Assembly (NCBI GenBank): GCA_012517325.1
Contig: JAAYVF010000048.1
Coordinates: 44,234-108,233 of the forward strand
DNA from: Myxococcales bacterium
Lineage (GTDB): Bacteria > Lernaellota > Lernaellaia > Lernaellales > Lernaellaceae
Direction of reading: 5' to 3'
Length of the DNA stretch: 64,000 bases
This document shows positions 16,957-25,857 of this stretch, in pieces. The notes under the pieces are model-generated. The model had not been told where the DNA came from. It saw only the letters and a program-made list of their open reading frames with translations, and searched no databases. Position 1 is the stretch's first letter; each line of letters starts with the position of its first letter. Both the position numbers and the translations under genes were made by a program.

Positions 16957-18240
16957 TCACTTGAGGAGATCGCCGACCGTTTCCTCGACGATCGGCCGGA
17001 TCATCTCCAGATAGGCCCGAAACACCGGTTCGGTGCTGGACTGCAAGAGTTCCTTGCGCGGCCCCTCGGCCATGCCGGCGGTCGCATCCAACGCCTGTTG
17101 GCGAAGCGGCGCGACGAACTGATCGTCGATCGCCCGCACCACTTCCAACAAAACCGCCTGCGCGGATTCGGCCTGAACCTGCTTGCGCCAGGCGGCGGCG
17201 AGCGCCTCGTCGGACAATTCGGGATGGTCGGCGGTGAACTTCTGTTTCGCCTCGTCATTGCGCAAGGCGTCTTGAATCATTTTATTGAACTGACTGCCGC
17301 GCAACGACTGCTGAACCCCCTGCTTCGCCGACGCCTGGCCGAGGGTGAAAATGTGTCCGAACGCCGCGTACACGGCCTGGTCCAACTCCTTCTTTTGCGC
17401 GGCGGTCAGCGTCGGCCATTTCGCTTTGGCGGCATCGAGCAGGCGATCCAGGTGACTGCGAAACGCGGAAACCAACAATTGCTGCAACAACGACGGATCG
17501 CTTTTCTGATCGCGGACCTCCAGCGTCGACGGCAGGACGTAGACGAAAGCTTTGCCGTCGGGCGCGCCCTTTTTCAACTCCTTGAGCCGAATCGTGCCGA
17601 CGACATCGTCCGGGTCGCCGATTTCCGCCTTGGCGAGCAGCCCGGTTTGCAGATCGACCGTCAGGCGCACCCGGCCGCGCGAGGCGCGGGTCGGGAACTC
17701 GGCCTGATTGCCCTTGACCGCGATCGGATCGGCGATCGTCATTTCGCGGATCCAGCTATGCTGATTGGGCTGCGGGGCCATTTCCACCGCGATGTCCAGG
17801 TTGTCGGGGCTGAGGCCGAGCACGAAGCTGGGGTAAATCGGCTCGTCCGTCGCGGACGGAACGGGCAAACCGGCCCAGGAAATGGCGTTCAGGCGGCGTT
17901 CCTGATCGAGCAATTCCTTTTGCACGGCATCGATCGAAAAGCTGATGGCGCGTTTCTGTTCGTCGTCGTAATAAAGATACCGGTTGCCATCGAACAACGT
18001 GAGAATACCGAGCGGCTCGACATCCACCCGCATCTTGTCGGGCGGCTGAAAACGGACGTGAATCGTGTACGAACGGCCGCTGGCCGACTGCGCGTCGTAA
18101 GTGGCATCGAACCCGCCCAGTTTGGTCAGGGCTTCGCGCGCCCGCCGCGCCGGTTCCGGCCCCTCGCCGGCCGCCGGCAACGCCCCGAGCAGGCAAAGCG
18201 CCAGGGCGAGAATCAAACCGATTACTCTTTGTTTGTCCAT
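16957..18240 (-). CDS. LolA-like periplasmic protein with long C-terminal extension
   Basis: 427 residues from the ATG at 18240. A signal peptide of about 24 residues ends at PAAGEG. The next ~200 residues have a beta pattern (YTIHVRFQPPDKMRVDVEP, TLFDGNRYLYYDDEQKRA, GRVRLTVDLQTGLLAKAEI) like the LolA/LppX fold that carries lipids or lipoproteins. The C-terminal ~200 residues are helical and unrecognised. The start overlaps the end of the inositol monophosphatase gene by 19 bases, implying translational coupling. The longer upstream frame is only that gene's shadow. Confidence 0.6.
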   Translation of the reverse strand: MDKQRVIGLILALALCLLGALPAAGEGPEPARRAREALTKLGGFDATYDAQSASGRSYTIHVRFQPPDKMRVDVEPLGILTLFDGNRYLYYDDEQKRAISFSIDAVQKELLDQERRLNAISWAGLPVPSATDEPIYPSFVLGLSPDNLDIAVEMAPQPNQHSWIREMTIADPIAVKGNQAEFPTRASRGRVRLTVDLQTGLLAKAEIGDPDDVVGTIRLKELKKGAPDGKAFVYVLPSTLEVRDQKSDPSLLQQLLVSAFRSHLDRLLDAAKAKWPTLTAAQKKELDQAVYAAFGHIFTLGQASAKQGVQQSLRGSQFNKMIQDALRNDEAKQKFTADHPELSDEALAAAWRKQVQAESAQAVLLEVVRAIDDQFVAPLRQQALDATAGMAEGPRKELLQSSTEPVFRAYLEMIRPIVEETVGDLLK

Positions 18241-19001
18241 CGGATCAACCCGTTGATCTGATCGAGGATCTCCGGCGGACCGCCCATCAGCGGCGGCGAA
18301 ATGCGCCGGCCGTCGAAAAACGCTCCGATCCGGAACGGCGTGCCGTCCAGGTGGCGGATCTCGCCTCCGGCCTCCTCGACCAACAGGCAACCGGCGGCGA
18401 CGTCCCAAATCCAGGGGCGACAAAAACAGAAGCAGGCGCGGCCGTCGGCCACCAGGGCGAAATGCGCGGCGGTGCTGCCGAGCGAGCGCACCTTGACCGG
18501 CAGGAAAAAACGGAACGAGCGATGAAAATCGCTGGGACCGCAGATGAAGCATTCGGTTTCCAACCGGCGGTCGCGCATGACGTGAATCGGCGCGCCGTTC
18601 AGAAACGCGCCGTGGCCGCGCGCGGCGCCGAACAACTCGTCCAGCCGCGGGTTGTAAAAAACGCCGAGCTTCAGTTGCTTACCCACGGCCAGGCCCACGC
18701 TGACGCCAAAATAAGCCAAGCCCTGCCGATAGGAATCGGTGCCGTCGATCGGATCGACGATCCAGACCGGCGCGTCGCCGATCATTTCCGGCATCGGCCT
18801 TTCCTCGCCGAGAAACAGGCTGCCGGGCACGAGCGGGGTCAGCTCGTCGGCCAGCAATTGCTCGACCGCGCGATCGGCCTGGGTGACGACCGAGCCGTCC
18901 GGCTTGCGGGAAATTTCGAGGTGCGGTTGCAGATCCAGCGCCAATTGTCCGGCGCGGCGGACAATCGTTTCGACGGTGCCAAGCAGCGCGGACCAGTCCA
19001 T
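18222..19001 (-). CDS. Inositol monophosphatase family protein
   Basis: The 259-residue protein carries the family's metal-binding residues. GEE is at 65-67, DPIDGTD at 83-89, and the C-terminal motif WDVAAGCLLVEEAGG is present. The family dephosphorylates inositol phosphate, fructose bisphosphate, PAP or histidinol phosphate; the sequence does not decide between them. Its stop overlaps the start of the LolA-like gene. Confidence 0.92.
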   Translation of the reverse strand: MDWSALLGTVETIVRRAGQLALDLQPHLEISRKPDGSVVTQADRAVEQLLADELTPLVPGSLFLGEERPMPEMIGDAPVWIVDPIDGTDSYRQGLAYFGVSVGLAVGKQLKLGVFYNPRLDELFGAARGHGAFLNGAPIHVMRDRRLETECFICGPSDFHRSFRFFLPVKVRSLGSTAAHFALVADGRACFCFCRPWIWDVAAGCLLVEEAGGEIRHLDGTPFRIGAFFDGRRISPPLMGGPPEILDQINGLIRWTNKE

Positions 19002-19062
19002 CGTCGATGCTCCCGGCGATGCAGAGTAAACGCCGGTTCGCCGGGCCGGCGTCGAAAAAAAA

Positions 19063-20271
19063 TTATCGGCCGCCGTTCAACGCTTCCAGGAACGCCTCGA
19101 GACGCGTGCCGATCTGGCCTTCCGACCACATGCGTTCGTCGGCGATGTCGCCTTCGATCACCACGCCCGGCACGCTCAGCCGCTCGGTCAGCGCGTCGCG
19201 CAGGTCGTATTGCCCCAGGCTGTACGCCTTGCAGGACCGCGCCGAATGCATGACGAAACCGTCGCATTTGAACTTGCGGATCAGCCCTTCCAGCATCGAC
19301 AGCCGCGTTTCGAAGCCGCGGTTGATATACGGCGCCAGGTAGTTGTAGGCCATCGCCTCGAACGCGTCGCCCTGGGTCATGTCGCGTTCCATGGACCAAC
19401 TGGCCGTATAGGTCGCGGTGACGACCGCCGCGTTGCGCTCGGCCAGCTTGTTGAACATGTACTTGGTCGCGTACCACATCGGGATGTTGTCGAAGAGCAG
19501 GCGGTGCTTTTCGTTTTCGACCGCCGAAATGCCCTGCTCCACCCGTTCGCGCATTTCCACCAGCAGCGACTTGTAAAGGTCGACCGTGCGCTGATCGCCG
19601 CGCAGCGTGACGATCGGCCCCATCAGGAAGAAGGTGTCGAAACTGCTCAGGGGCGCCGGCACGGCGCCGCAATAATCGAGGCACTCCATCCACAGGCGGA
19701 TGCCGTCGCGCGAGCGCTCGAGCACTTGAATGAATTTCTGCTCGTCGAAGGCCCGGCCGGTGATTTCCTCCAGCCTGGGCACCAGCTCGCGCAACTGTTG
19801 GGCGACGTATTTGACCTCGTGATCGGTGATCTCGCCCTCGATGAACGGCATGTCGACCATGAACAGCGGCACGTCGTACCGCGCCGCCTGGATTTCGTAC
19901 CACTTGGTGACCGTCTTGCAGATGTTGTTGGCGCAAATCAGGAAATTCGGCTTGGGCAAGCCGGCGATCGGGCCGCCGCCGGTCGCCGCTTGGCCGACGT
20001 CGATCCGAAAATAGGCGCACAAATCCGGGCTGTAGCCCATGCCCTCGGCGACTTCGGCCAGCCCGCCGCCCATCTTGGAGGCGCCGACCATCGCACCGTG
20101 ATTTTCGGGGTAGATCGGAATAATGTCGAAGGTCAGCAACAATTCCACCGGGCCGCCGGAAGTGATCCAACCGATGGTTTGATTGTTGAAAGCCGCGTTT
20201 TTCGCGGTCAGGTAGTACATCATCATCATTTCTTTGATCTGGCCGGCGGTCTGGATTTTTTTCGTGCTCAT
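19063..20271 (-). CDS. 2-hydroxyacyl-CoA dehydratase family subunit (HgdB/BcrC-like), first
   Basis: 402 residues from the ATG at 20271, which has a perfect AGGAGGT. This is the fold of 2-hydroxyacyl-CoA dehydratase/benzoyl-CoA reductase subunits that bind a [4Fe-4S] cluster. The conserved cysteines appear in ANNICKT, DYCGAVPAP and SARSCKAYSLGQYDL. The second subunit lies 10 bases upstream in the same operon. The family removes water from 2-hydroxyacyl-CoA or reduces aromatic CoA esters, driven by an ATP-dependent activator. No activator gene is found in the window. Confidence 0.88.
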   Translation of the reverse strand: MSTKKIQTAGQIKEMMMMYYLTAKNAAFNNQTIGWITSGGPVELLLTFDIIPIYPENHGAMVGASKMGGGLAEVAEGMGYSPDLCAYFRIDVGQAATGGGPIAGLPKPNFLICANNICKTVTKWYEIQAARYDVPLFMVDMPFIEGEITDHEVKYVAQQLRELVPRLEEITGRAFDEQKFIQVLERSRDGIRLWMECLDYCGAVPAPLSSFDTFFLMGPIVTLRGDQRTVDLYKSLLVEMRERVEQGISAVENEKHRLLFDNIPMWYATKYMFNKLAERNAAVVTATYTASWSMERDMTQGDAFEAMAYNYLAPYINRGFETRLSMLEGLIRKFKCDGFVMHSARSCKAYSLGQYDLRDALTERLSVPGVVIEGDIADERMWSEGQIGTRLEAFLEALNGGR

Positions 20272-20281
20272 GACGGACCTC

Positions 20282-21373
20282 CTAGGCGATCTGCTCGATG
20301 AAGGCTTCGACACGGGTGGCGATCGCGCCTTCCGCGCCGGCGGTCAATTCGCGTTCGACCAGCAGGCTGGGCAGGCCGGCGTCGTCGAGCGCCTTTTTGA
20401 GGTTCGGGTAGTCGAAGGCTTCCGGATCGCAGAATTTGACCCGGGTGAAGACCACGGCATCGGCTTTGAGCTCCCGGGCGCGGGCGACGACGGCGTCGGC
20501 GCGGCGTTTGGTCGCGAAATGCAGGCTGCTGCAAGGCGGCGCGTTCAACAGGCGTTGCACCAGCGCGGCGACCGGGTCGCCGGTTTCGGCCGCGTCGGTG
20601 GACAAGGTGCGCCAGCCCAGACCCAGGTCGTCGCCGGCGATCCGCGCGCCGGCGTTTTCCATCACGGTCAGCGCCTCGAGCGGATCGGCCAGCATGCCGA
20701 CCAGCATCAACTTGGGCCCCGCGGATTCCCCGACCGAGATCGTCGCGGCGAACTCTTCGAGCAACCGGGTCGATTCGTCGGAGATGTCCGCCAAGGCCCC
20801 TTTGATCGCGGTATAGACCTTCGCGGCGGGAACCGAAATTTTTCCGGCCGCCATTTTCGCCAGCAATTGCCGCGCCGCCCGGCGGAAACGGTTGACCGTG
20901 ACGATCGCGGCCCGCAGATCGTCGGCGACGATCGGCCGGCCCGCGAAACGGCTCACTTCACCGATGAGGCGTTCGATTTCACCGGCCAGAAACTCGGGGG
21001 CCGCCTGGCTGTCGGGGTTTTGCGACATGCGGAAATAAGCCGAAAACGCTTGCGGAAACAGGCGGCGGAACAGCCCGGCGCTGTTTTGAATCGTGTCGCA
21101 GGTCGAGCTGGGGAAAACCATGCCGTCGGGCCGGTGGCCGTCGCCGAGCATGATTTCGAAATTCGCTTTCACCAGCGTGCAGACGTAAGGTGGAAAATGC
21201 GCGTCGGCCAACGTGGTGTCGATGGGAAAGCCCCACCATTCGCTGGCGCGCAAACCGCCGGCCAGCAGAATTTCGTAGGGGAACCACATGGGGAAAACCG
21301 CGACCAGGCGGCGGTCGTCGGTGCGGCGATAAGGCGCCTTGGCCAGGTCGGCCAGTTTGTCGTAGGCGAGCAT
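20282..21373 (-). CDS. 2-hydroxyacyl-CoA dehydratase family subunit, second
   Basis: 363 residues from the ATG at 21373, which has GGAGG 6 bases upstream; the longer frame reads into the divergent promoter region. It has the same fold as its neighbour, with cysteines in SSTCDTIQNS, PPCSSLHFATK and RVKFCDPEAFDYPNL, the usual cluster ligands. The PNLKKAL segment and the C-terminal helix resemble the partner subunit's end, as expected for a heterodimer. Together the two genes make an oxygen-sensitive iron-sulphur enzyme of amino acid or aromatic fermentation. The substrate is unknown. Confidence 0.88.
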   Translation of the reverse strand: MLAYDKLADLAKAPYRRTDDRRLVAVFPMWFPYEILLAGGLRASEWWGFPIDTTLADAHFPPYVCTLVKANFEIMLGDGHRPDGMVFPSSTCDTIQNSAGLFRRLFPQAFSAYFRMSQNPDSQAAPEFLAGEIERLIGEVSRFAGRPIVADDLRAAIVTVNRFRRAARQLLAKMAAGKISVPAAKVYTAIKGALADISDESTRLLEEFAATISVGESAGPKLMLVGMLADPLEALTVMENAGARIAGDDLGLGWRTLSTDAAETGDPVAALVQRLLNAPPCSSLHFATKRRADAVVARARELKADAVVFTRVKFCDPEAFDYPNLKKALDDAGLPSLLVERELTAGAEGAIATRVEAFIEQIA

Positions 21374-21558
21374 TGTTTCCTCCAGGCTGTCGATGCGAAG
21401 TAGTGCATTGTAGAGGGCCGGCGGTGATCGTTCAAGGCAGATCGACGCGCGGCCGGCCTTTCTTGCGACCGATTCCGGCCGCTTGCCCGGACGACGCCGA
21501 TTTGCTATCAATAAGAAGGGGGAAACAGTTATCTTCAGTTATTACCGGAGCGACGGAA

Positions 21559-22347
21559 ATGTACACCATCCGCATCGGCGAGTTGGACGAAACGGTTCCG
21601 GACATCCCAACCCTGGTCAAACGGTTGCAGATAGGAGAAATCAAGGAATCGACCGCCGTTTACGACCACGACGCCAACGTCTGGCGAACCGCCGGCGAGA
21701 TCGTCAAACCGCCGCGTCTCGACGCCGCGCCGGCAGACGCGACGCCGCCGCGGGCCATCCCGGTGCCGGCCGCTCAGACCATGGCCACCGTCGCCCCGCC
21801 GTCCGTCAAGGAAGAGCCGACGATTCCCGGCCAGACGATCGCCGCGCTGATCCTGAGCATCACCGGCACGTTCACCTGCATGTTGCTGAATATCGCCGGG
21901 ATCGTGCTGGGCTATCAATCGCGACGGCTGATCCGGGAAAATCCGGACCGCTATACGGGCGGCGGTTTGGCGACCGCGGCAATCGTCATCGGCTGGATCG
22001 CGCCGATTCTCGTCATCGTCGTCGGGATCGTCCTGGCGATCTCCATTCCGGCATTGATCAAATACGCGGAAAAGTCGGCGGCCACGCCGCCGCCTACCGT
22101 CGGCTACCAGGCAAAATTGGCGGAGGAGCTGTATTTCCAGAATCGCGAACCGGCGACGTATACCGATTCGCTGGCCGCGTTGCTGACGTGGGATCAGAGC
22201 CTGACCGACGATCCGGCGGTGACGTTCCTCTTCGGCCCGTGCAACCAATCCGGTTACACCTTCACGACGAAAACCGGCGATGCCGGCCTGGAAACCGTTT
22301 TCACCAGTCGCGATCCCGTGGATGAGGATTCGCCCGGTCAGCGCTGA
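21559..22347 (+). CDS. GYF_2-like / DUF4190 membrane protein with pseudopilin-like tail
   Basis: 262 residues from the ATG at 21559. The first ~50 residues (GELDETVPDIPTLVKRLQIGEIKESTAVYDHDANVWRTAGEI, abridged here as a pattern) resemble the GYF_2 domain, whose aromatic residues bind proline-rich segments. A Pro/Ala linker follows, then a two-helix DUF4190-type membrane region (about residues 90-170) and a periplasmic piece with short beta strands like minor pseudopilins. The gene is divergent from the dehydratase operon. Function unknown. Confidence 0.6.
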   Translation: MYTIRIGELDETVPDIPTLVKRLQIGEIKESTAVYDHDANVWRTAGEIVKPPRLDAAPADATPPRAIPVPAAQTMATVAPPSVKEEPTIPGQTIAALILSITGTFTCMLLNIAGIVLGYQSRRLIRENPDRYTGGGLATAAIVIGWIAPILVIVVGIVLAISIPALIKYAEKSAATPPPTVGYQAKLAEELYFQNREPATYTDSLAALLTWDQSLTDDPAVTFLFGPCNQSGYTFTTKTGDAGLETVFTSRDPVDEDSPGQR

Positions 22348-23186
22348 AAGGGATTGCGGCGCGGCTCGTCGCTCTTCACCTTGATGTCCTTGACCTTGAA
22401 ACTCGGCTTGCCCGGCGAGACCGTGACCAGCAGGTAGTGATAATAGCCCACCGGCAGCAAATTCCCGCCGCCGCCGCCCGTGATGTAGAACGTGCAGGTG
22501 TCCGTTTCGCGTTTTTCGAACAAGTGCTCGTGGCCGCTGAAAACCGCGTCCGCGCCGAATTGGATCAGCATCTGGGCCAACTCCGATTTATCCTGGCCGT
22601 ATTTGTTGCCCGGATCCATTTTCATGATCTCGGAGCGGTACGGCGGCCGGTGAGTGAAGAAAAAGAGCAGCGGCCGTTTGCCGATTTCGACGTTTTCGGT
22701 CCAGGGCCGGGTTTGCAGCCAGGCCGTCTGTTCGTCGCCCAGATCCCAATCGCGATAGCCGTCGGTCTTGGCTTCGCTGTCGAGCAGGATCAGGGAAACC
22801 CCCGGCTGCTGGACGACCTGGTAACGCGCCCCGAAACGCTCGGTGAACCCGGCGATCATCGCCGCCGATTCGACGTCGTTGTTGCCGAGGATGGCGTACA
22901 TCGTCTTGCCGGCGTCGTGCAGCGGCTTGGTCAGCTCGTCGAACTCAGCCCAGCGCTGGGGATTCGTACCCGAGACCAGATCGCCGGCGAAAACCACGAA
23001 CTTGGCCGGGCTCGCGGCGATCTGCGCGATGATGTCCTTGGTCACCTGTTTGTACGGGCCGTCGCCGGGCGGCTGAATGTCGCCGACCACCGCGAAAACG
23101 TATTGGTTCGGATCGGCGCAAGCATTGGAAAAAAACATCGTCCCGAGCAGAACGGCGAGCAGCCAAAAAGTCAGCCGGCATTTCAT
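22338..23186 (-). CDS. Calcineurin-like metallophosphoesterase, exported
   Basis: 282 residues from the ATG at 23186 (AAAGGA 9 bases upstream). The signal peptide ends near SNACA; Cys23 could be a lipid anchor but the lipobox is weak. Metal motifs are VVGDIQ, FAGDLV, LGNNDVE (Asn in place of the usual His in GNHD), FTHRPPY and SGHEHLF. The GNND variant is common in some subfamilies. Its start overlaps the GT2 gene by 4 bases, so it is cotranscribed with the glycosyltransferases. Substrate unknown. Confidence 0.88.
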   Translation of the reverse strand: MKCRLTFWLLAVLLGTMFFSNACADPNQYVFAVVGDIQPPGDGPYKQVTKDIIAQIAASPAKFVVFAGDLVSGTNPQRWAEFDELTKPLHDAGKTMYAILGNNDVESAAMIAGFTERFGARYQVVQQPGVSLILLDSEAKTDGYRDWDLGDEQTAWLQTRPWTENVEIGKRPLLFFFTHRPPYRSEIMKMDPGNKYGQDKSELAQMLIQFGADAVFSGHEHLFEKRETDTCTFYITGGGGGNLLPVGYYHYLLVTVSPGKPSFKVKDIKVKSDEPRRNPFQR

Positions 23187-23911
23187 GGGCGTGCATCCTT
23201 TGCGGGCCATTCGGCCAACAGGCGCCGGACCCGCCAGACCATCAGAAAGCCGTTCAGCAGGCGGCCGATCGTCAATTGGCTCTTGCCGTAACGGCGCTCC
23301 AAGAAGTCGATGGGGATTTCAATCTGGCGCAGATTCAGCCGGGCGGCCCGGCCGTAAATTTCATGCACGATGCTCGGCCCGGCGGAAATCAGCGTCGCGG
23401 GCGCCAGACGTTCCAATGCCTGGCGGGTGTAGGCGCGAAAGCCGCTGTTGGCGTCGCGAATCGGCAGCTGCAGCACGGCCCGGGCGTACAATGCGGAAAA
23501 ACCGGTCAGCCAGCGCCGATACCACGACCGGCCGACATCACCGCCGCCGGGCACCAGCCGGCTGCCGATTGCCAAATCGGCGCCATTCTCAAGGCTGTTC
23601 ACCAAGGCGGTGGCGAAGCGCGGCTGATGCGAATAGTCGGCGTCCATTTCCACGATGTACTCGGCACCCAGTTCGAGGGCGCGGACAAAGGCCTCGGCCC
23701 CCGCGTAACCCCTTCCTTTGCGTTCCATCCGGCGCAACAGATGAACTCCGGGGTCGCGCGCGGCACATTCCTCGACGATCCGCCACGTGCCGTCCGGGCT
23801 GTTGTCGTCGGCGACCAGCACTTCCAGCCCCAGCGCCCGCAGATCCTTGATCAGCGGGCCGATGTTTTCCGCTTCGTTGTAGGTCGGCAACGTGACGATC
23901 GTGCGTTTCAT
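23183..23911 (-). CDS. Polyprenol-phosphate mannosyltransferase-like GT2
   Basis: 242 residues, the length of DPM1-type enzymes. It has the GT2 features TLPTYNEAENIGPLI, VADDNSPDGTW, MDADYSHQP (the DxD metal motif) and RDANSGFRAY. The enzyme moves a sugar from a nucleotide donor to polyprenyl phosphate at the inner membrane. The start directly abuts the stop of the GT9 gene, and its end overlaps the phosphoesterase start. The lipid-linked sugar could supply the GT39-like proteins in this window (28121 and 60792), an inference only. Confidence 0.9.
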   Translation of the reverse strand: MKRTIVTLPTYNEAENIGPLIKDLRALGLEVLVADDNSPDGTWRIVEECAARDPGVHLLRRMERKGRGYAGAEAFVRALELGAEYIVEMDADYSHQPRFATALVNSLENGADLAIGSRLVPGGGDVGRSWYRRWLTGFSALYARAVLQLPIRDANSGFRAYTRQALERLAPATLISAGPSIVHEIYGRAARLNLRQIEIPIDFLERRYGKSQLTIGRLLNGFLMVWRVRRLLAEWPAKDARP

Positions 23912-25039
23912 TCAACCCGCCAGACGGCGGCGACACGCCGCCTCGACTTCGTCCACGGTGATTTCCTGGATCGAACTCGATTCCTCGTCGACCTGCGACA
24001 TGATTCCCGGGCCGAACGGCTCGCGGTACAACAATTCACCCCGGCCGCCCAGGTCCACCTCACGCCAAGGCGTGGGCCCGAACAGCGCCACCGTGTCGAC
24101 CCCCGACGCCAGGGCGACGTGCAACGCCATCGTGTCGCCGGTGACGAGCAGATCGAATTGCGCCACCATGGCCGCGAAATGCCGCAGCGAATTGTCGACG
24201 CCCAGGTCGACCGCCCGCGGGCCTAATTCGACCCGCAGCCGGGCATTGCGCTCGATTTCCTCCGGCCCGCCCAGCAGCGCGATCGTGCCGCTCGTGGCGT
24301 CGCGCAGCCGCCGGCCGAGTTCGGCGAATTTGTCGGCCGACCACCGTTTGCCCGGAAAGACGTTGCCCGCGCCGGTGTTGAGGCCGATCAACGGCCGTTT
24401 CAACGCCCCCAGCCGGGCCAGATGCTCGCGCGCCGCCGCGATTTCCTCGTCGGTAAACTTTAAAACGTACAATTCGCCGGCCGAGCGCAGATCGACCGCC
24501 TCGTGAATCAGTTGTTGGTAGCTCTTCGTATTGCGCCGGAATTTGTACAGATCGCTCAGACCCATCCAGAGCATTTCTTCCGCTTCCGGATTGGCCGGAT
24601 GCAGATTGCCTTCGACGCCCATCTTGAAACCGCGCTTGTCGGCGGCTTGGCACGAAGCCATCAGGCCGATGGCGCGCGGTTCCTTGTCGAGGCAAAGCGC
24701 CAAGTCGAAGCGTTCGGTTTGAAGGCGAATCACGGTTTCCAGGTCGACCGTCCAAAGCCGATGAATGTACGGGTTGTGTTCGAGCAACGGTCGGCTCGGC
24801 GGATCGACGATCCAGGTCGTGAACAGGTTTTTTTCGCGTTTTTCGGCGAATTGCCGCAAACTCGGCAGCAGGCTGGTGGTGCGCAGCACGTCGCCCATGG
24901 CGCCGAGCTTGATGATCAACACGCGCAGGCCCATCGGATGGTAGTGCGCACAATAGACGCACGGCACGTTAAAAACGCACGGTTTTTCCCCGCGATAGTA
25001 TAGGCAGTCGTAGCGGATTTCGTCGCCGATCCAGCTCAT
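23912..25039 (-). CDS. Glycosyltransferase family 9 (heptosyltransferase-like)
   Basis: 375 residues from the ATG at 25039. It opens with a Cys-containing N-terminus (CLYYRGEKPCVFNVPCVYCAHY), then the GT9 core LIIKLGAMGDVLRTTSLLPSL, GLNTGAGNVFPGKRW and VTGDTMALHVALASGVDTVALFGPT. These are the ADP-heptose binding motifs of LPS heptosyltransferases. The cysteine-rich lead segment (Cys at positions about 12, 20, 26, 29) is unusual for GT9. A role in lipopolysaccharide core or another surface glycan is likely. It is the first gene of the cluster GT9-GT2-phosphoesterase. Confidence 0.88.
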   Translation of the reverse strand: MSWIGDEIRYDCLYYRGEKPCVFNVPCVYCAHYHPMGLRVLIIKLGAMGDVLRTTSLLPSLRQFAEKREKNLFTTWIVDPPSRPLLEHNPYIHRLWTVDLETVIRLQTERFDLALCLDKEPRAIGLMASCQAADKRGFKMGVEGNLHPANPEAEEMLWMGLSDLYKFRRNTKSYQQLIHEAVDLRSAGELYVLKFTDEEIAAAREHLARLGALKRPLIGLNTGAGNVFPGKRWSADKFAELGRRLRDATSGTIALLGGPEEIERNARLRVELGPRAVDLGVDNSLRHFAAMVAQFDLLVTGDTMALHVALASGVDTVALFGPTPWREVDLGGRGELLYREPFGPGIMSQVDEESSSIQEITVDEVEAACRRRLAG

Positions 25040-25164
25040 TATTGCGCCCCGTGCGGAAGTGCGTTTTCTTTTTCTAGCAAAAACCCGGCGTTTCGTCCAT
25101 GAAAAGCTCTTGTCGGACGCCGCGCATTCTCCTAAACTTCCGGCGAACAAAAGGAGCAAGTTGC

Positions 25165-25449
25165 ATGGCGCGCGTCTGTCCCGTTTGCCGGCGGATGACC
25201 CCTGACGAAGAAATGCAGTGTACCGTTTGCGGTCAGGCGACGGTGGATCCAAACAAGTGGCGGGAGATGCGTCGAAGCGTCATGGCGATGCAGGAAAACC
25301 TGAACGCGCAAAGCGCCGCGATCTCCAAGCGCGAAGTGGAAAAAGCTGCCGATGAACGCCGGATCAACATCGGCCTGGGCGGAATGGCGGCGTTTCTGCT
25401 GTTTTTCGTGGTCTTTCTGATTGCCTATCTGTACCTGGCGTGGCGTTGA
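25165..25449 (+). CDS. Small zinc-ribbon membrane protein
   Basis: 94 residues from the ATG at 25165 (AAAGGAG 9 bases upstream). An N-terminal zinc ribbon has Cys5, Cys8, Cys19 and Cys22 (CPVC ... CTVC). It is followed by a helical region and one C-terminal membrane segment (about 72-92). No named family. It is divergent from the GT9 gene across about 125 bases. Confidence 0.7.
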   Translation: MARVCPVCRRMTPDEEMQCTVCGQATVDPNKWREMRRSVMAMQENLNAQSAAISKREVEKAADERRINIGLGGMAAFLLFFVVFLIAYLYLAWR

Positions 25450-25815
25450 TAACCTTTTATTAATCAACCAGTTGTCCGAACATACTTCATCCGTTCCACT
25501 ATTGCGTTTCCACAACCGTCAAAATTCAGCCGAAATCGCCGTCAGGCAATCGCGTAACTGTCGGGGATTTGGCGTCACCCGGTCAAAATTACCACTCGGC
25601 ATTTCAATTTTACCGGGAAGTTTTCACTTTATTCGGCGCGGTCTTAGATCTATTTACCTCAATTCGAGCCGTGGCATTTTTCGCGACCTGTTCGAGAAAT
25701 CCAGTGTAAGCCATTGATAAATATATATTTTTTGTGACCATGCCCCAGCTTTTACCAACCCGGATCCATGCCGATTCCGTCGGCCGATTCGATTCCCGGA
25801 TTCTCCCCTTTCTCC
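25450..25815. other. AT-rich intergenic region, no gene seen
   Basis: About 366 bases between the zinc-ribbon gene and flgB, clearly poorer in GC than the flanks. I find no convincing coding frame, terminator hairpin or RNA gene. A short open frame here has no ribosome site. Its right end leads into the sigma-54 promoter, so it could hold upstream activator sites. Confidence 0.5.
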
Positions 25816-25831
25816 TGGCATCCGTTTTGCT
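25816..25831 (+). promoter_or_regulatory. Sigma-54 promoter of flgB
   Basis: TGGCATCCGTTTTGCT matches the sigma-54 consensus TGGCAC-N5-TTGCT, with the GG and GC dinucleotides exactly 10 bases apart (25817-18 and 25829-30). The predicted start is near 25842, leaving about 16 bases of leader with GGAGGGG before the flgB ATG. Flagellar rod genes are often sigma-54 dependent. Confidence 0.8.
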
Positions 25832-25857
25832 AGTTGTCAAAGCGGAGGGGTATTTCC

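Noticed and set aside
25600..25830. Short frame in the AT-rich gap before flgB
   Set aside because: No ribosome site, no coding character, and it overlaps the sigma-54 promoter.
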